36,760 bases of DNA from Pseudomonadota bacterium (GTDB taxonomy: Bacteria > Pseudomonadota > Alphaproteobacteria > Acetobacterales > Acetobacteraceae), in NCBI GenBank assembly GCA_021816925.1, contig JAKAWQ010000040.1, forward strand, positions 1 through 36,760, read 5' to 3'. How positions within the stretch are numbered: position 1 is the stretch's first letter; every line of letters begins with the position of its first letter. The position numbers were made by a program, and so were the translations under genes. Below the pieces are notes generated by a model. That model saw only the letters and a list, made by a program, of their open reading frames with translations, did no database searches and had not been told where the DNA came from. Shown here one piece after another: positions 32,743-36,760 of this stretch.

Positions 32743-33462
32743 GTGACAGGCCCGGACGGTTCGAGCGGTGCGCCACTGGCCCGGCGCACGCACGCGCTGG
32801 CCGGCGTTCCGCTGCTGGCATCGCTTTCCGCCGGCGATCTCGAACGGTTGGCGCATCTTGCGCACGAGCGCGTGGCGGCGAGCGGCGAGGTTTTGTTCCG
32901 CCAGGGCGATCCCGGGGAGACAATGCTAATCGTGCTGGCGGGCGAATTGCGCGCCAGCATCTCGGGTGCGGAGGGGCGTGAACAGATCCTGCGCCGGCTC
33001 GGCCCCGGGGACGTGGTGGGCGAGATCGCGCTGATCGATGCCCGGCCGCGTTCGGCAGACGTGCACGCCGTGACGCGCGCGCGGCTTCTTGTTCTGGAGC
33101 GGCGCGCGGTGCTCGAGGAGTTGGCGCGGGATTCCGCCCTTGCGCTGGCGCTGCTCCGGCTGCTCTGCGAGCGGCTGCGCGCGACCTCGGCGGCGCTCGA
33201 AGCGCTGTTGTTTTACGATAGCGGAACGAGGCTCGCTGCGGTGCTGCTGCAACTCTCGGGCGGGCGCGAGGGCGCGCATGTCGATCTCACGCAGAGCGAG
33301 CTTGGCGAGATCGTGGGAGTGGCGCGCGAGACTGTGAACAAGAAGCTGCGCGAGTGGGAGAAGGCGGGGCTGATTGCGCTGAGCCCCGGGCGGGTGGTGG
33401 TGAAGATGCTCTCGCGGCTGGCCGCGCTCTTGCCCGACGATGCCGCGAGGAGCGGCTTCTGA
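32743..33462 (+). CDS. Crp/Fnr family transcriptional regulator
   Basis: A 239-residue regulator. The cyclic-nucleotide-binding fold spans about residues 20-145 (PLLASLSAGDLERLAHL, GEVLFRQGDPGETMLIVLAGEL, ILRRLGPGDVVGEIALIDARPRSADV). A long dimer helix follows, then the C-terminal winged helix, DLTQSELGEIVGVARETVNKKLREWEKAGLI. The E-(T)VNK recognition helix suits a CRP-like rather than an FNR-like E-SxxR site. The Cys cluster of oxygen-sensing FNR is absent. GTG 32743 has AAGGAG at ideal spacing. Its ligand is unknown; PRSADV resembles the phosphate cassette of cAMP binders. Confidence 0.93.
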   Translation: MTGPDGSSGAPLARRTHALAGVPLLASLSAGDLERLAHLAHERVAASGEVLFRQGDPGETMLIVLAGELRASISGAEGREQILRRLGPGDVVGEIALIDARPRSADVHAVTRARLLVLERRAVLEELARDSALALALLRLLCERLRATSAALEALLFYDSGTRLAAVLLQLSGGREGAHVDLTQSELGEIVGVARETVNKKLREWEKAGLIALSPGRVVVKMLSRLAALLPDDAARSGF

Positions 33463-34014
33463 GGGTGAGGTGGACCCCGGTCCGAGGACCATTTTGGGTC
33501 GCTGCTTGGTTGGAATCGCGCAGTAGGGATTTTCACCCGATTCCCCTGCGTGCCATGGTCTTCCCTCATGGCCCGGCCGGCAGGATCAATCCCGGACGCC
33601 CAATCTGTCCGGCGCCACGGGGTCACCCCAAGATCCTGAAAGGCAACGTTCCCTGCTTCGCCGGCTTGATTCCCTGTTCGATGGATTTTCTTTGCTGATA
33701 CCGCAAAAGAATTCCCTGCTCCCCTGGGTAGGGAATTTCCCGCCTGATGCACTGAAAGGATGCGGCCTTTCCCTATCAGTTTCTGCGTTTGTGGCCCTCG
33801 AAGCGCGGAAATTACCTGTATCTTCCCTGTATAACAGGGAATTCCCCGCGGAGAGCCGTTCGCAATACGCTGCTTGCTCCGCCGCGCCCCTCATGCGGCC
33901 CGATCGGATATCCGGCGCCCCGCTGCCTTGAGCCTGCTGAAGTTCGGCGCACGAGTCGTGGCATTGAATTAGCATCAAGCGATGATAAATTTGTGCCGAT
34001 CAGGGAGGTGATGG
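33463..34014. repeat. Degenerate TTCCCTG-rich repeat DNA
   Basis: No gene is seen in this 550-base stretch. The heptamer TTCCCTG recurs at 33649, 33670, 33712 and 33823, with looser forms such as TTCCCC and GGGAATT. The last copy forms a 7-bp inverted repeat, TTCCCTG-TATAA-CAGGGAA (33823-33841). Similar TTCCCTG-peppered non-coding DNA is widespread in alphaproteobacterial genomes beside insertion sequences. Base composition is lower in GC than the surroundings. It may contain the vapBC promoter near 33960-34010. Confidence 0.55.
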
Positions 34015-34212
34015 ATGCGAACGACGCTAGCGCTCGACGATGAACTGGTCGCCAAGGCTCAGGCCTTCACTGGCCTGAAGGAGAAGTCCAGCCTAGTCCG
34101 CGAGGCGCTCAAAGCCCTCATCGAACGTGAAAGCGCAAGGCGACTGGCGCGTCTGGGCGCCAGCGAGCCTGATCTGGAGGCGCCGCCAAGACGGCGGCCG
34201 ACGCCGGCGTGA
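34015..34212 (+). CDS. vapB: VapB-type antitoxin
   Basis: A 65-residue antitoxin. The ribbon-helix-helix N-terminus MRTTLALDDELVAKAQAFTG, with the helix EKSSLVREALKALIERE, is typical of VapB partners of PIN toxins. The basic and proline-rich tail (RLARLGASEPDLEAPPRRR) wraps into the toxin groove. It should bind its own promoter. GGGAGGTG lies just before ATG 34015. The stop overlaps the vapC GTG start (GTGA), so the two are translationally coupled. Confidence 0.93.
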   Translation: MRTTLALDDELVAKAQAFTGLKEKSSLVREALKALIERESARRLARLGASEPDLEAPPRRRPTPA

Positions 34213-34586
34213 TCCTGGTCGATACCTCGGTCTGGGTCGATCATCTGCGCGTGGATAACGAGGTGCTCGTCCGGCTGCTCAATGCCGGAACGGTTCTGGC
34301 GCACCCTTTTGTTGTCGGCGAACTTGCCTTGGGCCATATGCGCCAGCGCGAGGTCTTGCTGACCGCGCTATCGGACTTGCCTCATGCCGATGTCGCTACC
34401 GATGCAGAAGTCCTGGGTTTCATTGATCGTCATGCTTTGCTCGGGCGCGGCATCGGTTATGTCGATGTTCACTTGCTCACAGCAGTGCGATTGACCGCCG
34501 GAGCGGAACTGTGGACGAACGATAAGAGGCTGCATAGTGTCGCCAATGATTTGGGCCTGGCGATGACGCAACCGCGCGGGTCATAG
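34209..34586 (+). CDS. vapC: VapC-type PIN-domain ribonuclease toxin
   Basis: A 125-residue PIN-domain RNase. The acidic metal-binding residues are Asp5 (LVDTSVW), Glu38 (VVGELALG), Asp86 (GYVDVHLL) and Asp105 (WTNDKRL). All four are present, so the toxin should be active. VapC enzymes cleave initiator tRNA or other structured RNAs when freed from VapB. It starts with GTG 34209 inside the vapB stop. Codon use is less GC-rich than the host housekeeping genes, in keeping with mobile origin. Confidence 0.94.
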   Translation: MILVDTSVWVDHLRVDNEVLVRLLNAGTVLAHPFVVGELALGHMRQREVLLTALSDLPHADVATDAEVLGFIDRHALLGRGIGYVDVHLLTAVRLTAGAELWTNDKRLHSVANDLGLAMTQPRGS

Positions 34587-34699
34587 GGGTATAGCGTAGA
34601 CGTAGTGCTCATCTTCATCGGGCACGACCCGCCGGCCCCGCAATTTCCGCGCCATCTGGCGACGGTCGAGCGAACGGTCACCGATGCTGCGATGAGAAG

Positions 34700-34880
34700 T
34701 CGCAATGCCAAGCCTTGCAGCGGACCCAGCCCGGCTTGCCGCTTGGCAGCGGCCACATCAGGACCAGGACGCACGACTATCTACGCCACGGCACGCTTCG
34801 GCTTTCTGGCCGAGCGCAATGCCAACGCCAGGCGCTATATCTGGCGGGCCAAGGGCGAGGATATCCTGCGCCAGCACCTC
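34700..34880 (+). pseudogene. IS630-family transposase remnant
   Basis: Two pieces of an IS630-type transposase survive in different frames. [20 protein letters not shown] (about 34725-34790) fits the region leading into the catalytic Asp strand. [22 protein letters not shown] (about 34803-34870) fits the C-terminal (I)AxxNANPxPFxWTKxxDDIL motif. About 100 residues between them, including catalytic residues, are deleted. The longer open frames across this stretch are chance. The stretch 34881-35150 has no gene I can support. Confidence 0.6.
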
Positions 34881-35163
34881 GCCCACCCCGACCGCCCCCT
34901 CGGCCCCCACGCGCCGCCCGTATGGACAGACAAACGACGAGATTTACCTGCCAACGTCAGATTTGAAGTTGCTGGTTCAGGTCCGTGAGCACGTCGTTGA
35001 GACCGCGTTACGGATGCTGGAATCGTCTCTGCGCGAGCACAATTCGGCGAACGGACCGCCTGACGTTATTGTAATGCATTGCCTCCGAGAAAGCGACGTT
35101 CAGCCACAATCCTGGCCCAACGTGCCCCGATGTTGCGCGATGGAGCAATTAAGGAGGCAGCTC

Positions 35164-36760
35164 ATGACAAGGCTTCCTTGGTCGTTGCGTGCAATGGCCG
35201 GCGCGGTGCTTGCCCTTCTGCCTGGAGCGGCGCGTGCGCAAGGGCTGACGCCCGGGCAGGCGGCAACTCCGCCCGCGGTCGTCGGCTGGCTGGCACAGCC
35301 GGCGGGTACTGTATGGGTCGCGCCGGGCGCGGGCCAGGCTTGGCAGCCGGCGTTGGCGAACCAGCCGCTGAGTGGCGGCGAGATTGTCGCCACGGCACCG
35401 GACGGGCAGGCAACCATCGAGGTCATGGCGATGCGGGCGCTGCTTGGGCCGGGTAGCGAACTGGCGCTCGGGGGGCTTGGCGCGAGCGGGCTTTCCGCCA
35501 CCGCGGTTTCGGGCGAGGTTGCGCTCGACCTCACCAACCTGCCGCCTGGCGCGAACGCTGAAATTGCAACGCCGCGTGGCACGGTCGAGATCGCCAGGCC
35601 TGGGCGCTATGAGATCGATGTCGGAGGGGCTGGTCGGCCGACTGTGGTCACAGCGCTCGATGGTGCTGCCAGCGTTGTCGATGGCTCGGCCGTCGAGAAT
35701 GTCGGTCCCGGCCAGAGCGCAAGTTTCTTCGGCGCGCCGAATGGCGGCCTTGCGGTGACGGTCTCGCCTGCGCATCCGGACCCGCTGCTCGCTGCGCTCA
35801 TCGCCAGCAGCCCGCCTGTTCCTGCCGTGGCGCCGCCGCCCGCAGTTGCCGAGATGACCGGCGGGGTTAATCTCGCATCCTACGGAACCTGGTCAGTCCT
35901 CCCTTCGTACGGCACGGTTTGGTTTCCGAACGTCGCGGTAGGCTGGGTGCCGTACCGCGTCGGGCGGTGGGTCTTTGTGCCGCCATGGGGCTGGACCTGG
36001 GTGGACGGCGACCCCTGGGGCTTTGCCCCCTTCCATTACGGCCGCTGGGTGCAAATCGGACCGCGCTGGGGGTGGGTGCCGGTGGCGCCCGGCATTCAGG
36101 CGTCGTTTGGCGTTCCGGTCTATGCCCCGGCGCTCGTCCATTTCTTCGCTGCGGGATCGATCGGCGGTGTCGGGGTGAGTGTTGGCATTTCAGCCGGGGC
36201 GCTCGCCTCCGGGCTGGTGGGGTGGGTGCCGCTCGGCCCACGTGAGATCTACCGCCCTCCCTATGCGGTGAGCCCGAGCTATATCCGAGAGGTCAATGTT
36301 TACAACGTGCGGAACATCGAGAAGATCGACGTGACACGCGTTCTTCGGAACAACGTGACGATCAACAGCCTCGTCAATCGCGATGCGGTGACCACGGTTC
36401 CTGCGGCGGTGCTGGCCGAAGGGCGGCCAGTACTGCCGGCGTATCGGCGTCCGGCTCCGGCGACCGTAGCGGTATTGCGGCCCTTGCCGGATGGGCCGCC
36501 CGTTCGGCCGGGACCGCACGCCGTTTTGGGAGAGGTCCGGGGCGCGCCGCCTCCGGAGCGCTTCGTGGAACCGCACTCACCCCCCCGTACGGCATTGCGC
36601 GTCGCGCCCGTTCCGCTGCCTCACCCGCCTTCGGGGCCGCCGCGGCCAGCGGGGCCGCCGCGGCCTGCGGTGGTGCATGCGCCCCCGCCGCCGGAACGGC
36701 CGAATGCGCCGGCCGCGCAATCCTACCACCCGGTGGTCGTTCACCCTCCCGCGGCGGAGC
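35164..36760 (+). CDS. Exported FecR-domain / DUF6600 protein (3' end outside window)
   Basis: At least 532 residues. A Sec signal peptide (LRAMAGAVLALLPGAARA-Q) precedes a FecR-like beta domain (about 40-200: VGWLAQPAGTVWVAPG, LSGGEIVATAPDGQATIEV, GEVALDL, EIATPRGTVEIARPGRYEI, VGPGQSASF). A tryptophan-rich DUF6600 segment follows (about 240-350: YGTVWFPN, VGRWVFVPPWGWTW, DPWGFAPFHYGRWV, RWGWVPV). The C-terminus is Pro-rich and low-complexity (PPRPAGPPRP). It should be periplasmic or surface exposed. AAGGAGG precedes ATG 35164. The function of these Trp-rich proteins is unknown. Confidence 0.9.
   Translation, partial: MTRLPWSLRAMAGAVLALLPGAARAQGLTPGQAATPPAVVGWLAQPAGTVWVAPGAGQAWQPALANQPLSGGEIVATAPDGQATIEVMAMRALLGPGSELALGGLGASGLSATAVSGEVALDLTNLPPGANAEIATPRGTVEIARPGRYEIDVGGAGRPTVVTALDGAASVVDGSAVENVGPGQSASFFGAPNGGLAVTVSPAHPDPLLAALIASSPPVPAVAPPPAVAEMTGGVNLASYGTWSVLPSYGTVWFPNVAVGWVPYRVGRWVFVPPWGWTWVDGDPWGFAPFHYGRWVQIGPRWGWVPVAPGIQASFGVPVYAPALVHFFAAGSIGGVGVSVGISAGALASGLVGWVPLGPREIYRPPYAVSPSYIREVNVYNVRNIEKIDVTRVLRNNVTINSLVNRDAVTTVPAAVLAEGRPVLPAYRRPAPATVAVLRPLPDGPPVRPGPHAVLGEVRGAPPPERFVEPHSPPRTALRVAPVPLPHPPSGPPRPAGPPRPAVVHAPPPPERPNAPAAQSYHPVVVHPPAAE

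Noticed and set aside
33586-33978. 130-codon minus-strand open frame in the TTCCCTG block
   Set aside because: Its peptide merely translates the repeats (NREFF, GNSLLY type). Nothing suggests a folded protein.
34605-34988. 127-codon open frame after vapC
   Set aside because: Only its second half resembles a transposase C-terminus, with the upstream piece in another frame. Treated as an IS630 remnant.
1-36760. CRISPR arrays, tRNA or rRNA genes
   Set aside because: No regularly spaced direct repeats, no T-arm or CCA-like tRNA pattern and no rRNA segments were found on reading the window.

Overview
This window is a GC-rich bacterial chromosome segment. It most likely comes from an alphaproteobacterium of the Rhodospirillales/Acetobacteraceae kind. 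The evidence is a BolA / J-domain / CobS / CobT cluster, a TrcR-type (DUF1013) regulator beside a DUF1192 protein, a zapA - 6S RNA - formyl-THF cyclo-ligase arrangement, and DUF465 proteins beside purEK. The species cannot be named from the sequence alone.

Layout. 1-520: tail of an unknown gene, a compound palindromic repeat and a truncated SDR gene. 521-2725: FMN reductase, DUF2889 protein, Lrp-type regulator and BolA-like protein. 2829-7348: J-domain protein, cobS, cobT (late aerobic cobaltochelatase) and an asparaginase-like Ntn hydrolase. 7386-8311: divergent DUF1192 and trcR genes. 8336-10148: a trypsin-TPR protein divergent from a Trypco1-domain protein, which looks like a compact biological-conflict module. 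10299-12544: two divergent DUF465 genes, then purE-purK. 12683-15523: a Tat-exported polyamine-type binding protein with two permeases but no ATPase. 15655-18686: a universal stress protein with an FNR-type palindrome upstream, then an operon of an unknown gene, class I aldolase and thiE. 18749-20872: coiled-coil protein, zapA, 6S RNA, 5-formyl-THF cyclo-ligase and a YmdB-like phosphoesterase. The last two genes have non-canonical or unclear starts.

20919-22904: a TPR/sulfotransferase remnant, then KDG kinase and KDPG aldolase (lower Entner-Doudoroff branch). 23059-24728 is a scrap zone: an intact HigB/HigA-like toxin-antitoxin pair with a palindromic operator, a DUF1778-like antitoxin tail, the 5' part of an IS3-family element and an RHS-like fragment. 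24729-29998: four minus-strand genes that look like a glycoconjugate operon (unknown 634-aa protein, ELM1-family protein, two glycosyltransferases). 30099-32110: a ThDP-enzyme fragment, an intact M20 amidohydrolase and a patatin remnant. 32122-33462: DUF3429 membrane protein divergent from a Crp/Fnr regulator. 33463-34014: degenerate TTCCCTG-rich repeat DNA. 34015-34586: VapBC. 34700-34880: IS630 transposase remnant. 35164 to the end: an exported FecR/DUF6600 protein that runs off the window.

Three themes stand out. Housekeeping operons (cob, pur, fba-thiE, zapA-6S) alternate with pockets of decayed genes, toxin-antitoxin loci and small palindromic repeats. Several repeats sit exactly at gene ends, and in some cases supply the stop codon. 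The most system-like novelty is the divergent trypsin-TPR / Trypco1 pair.
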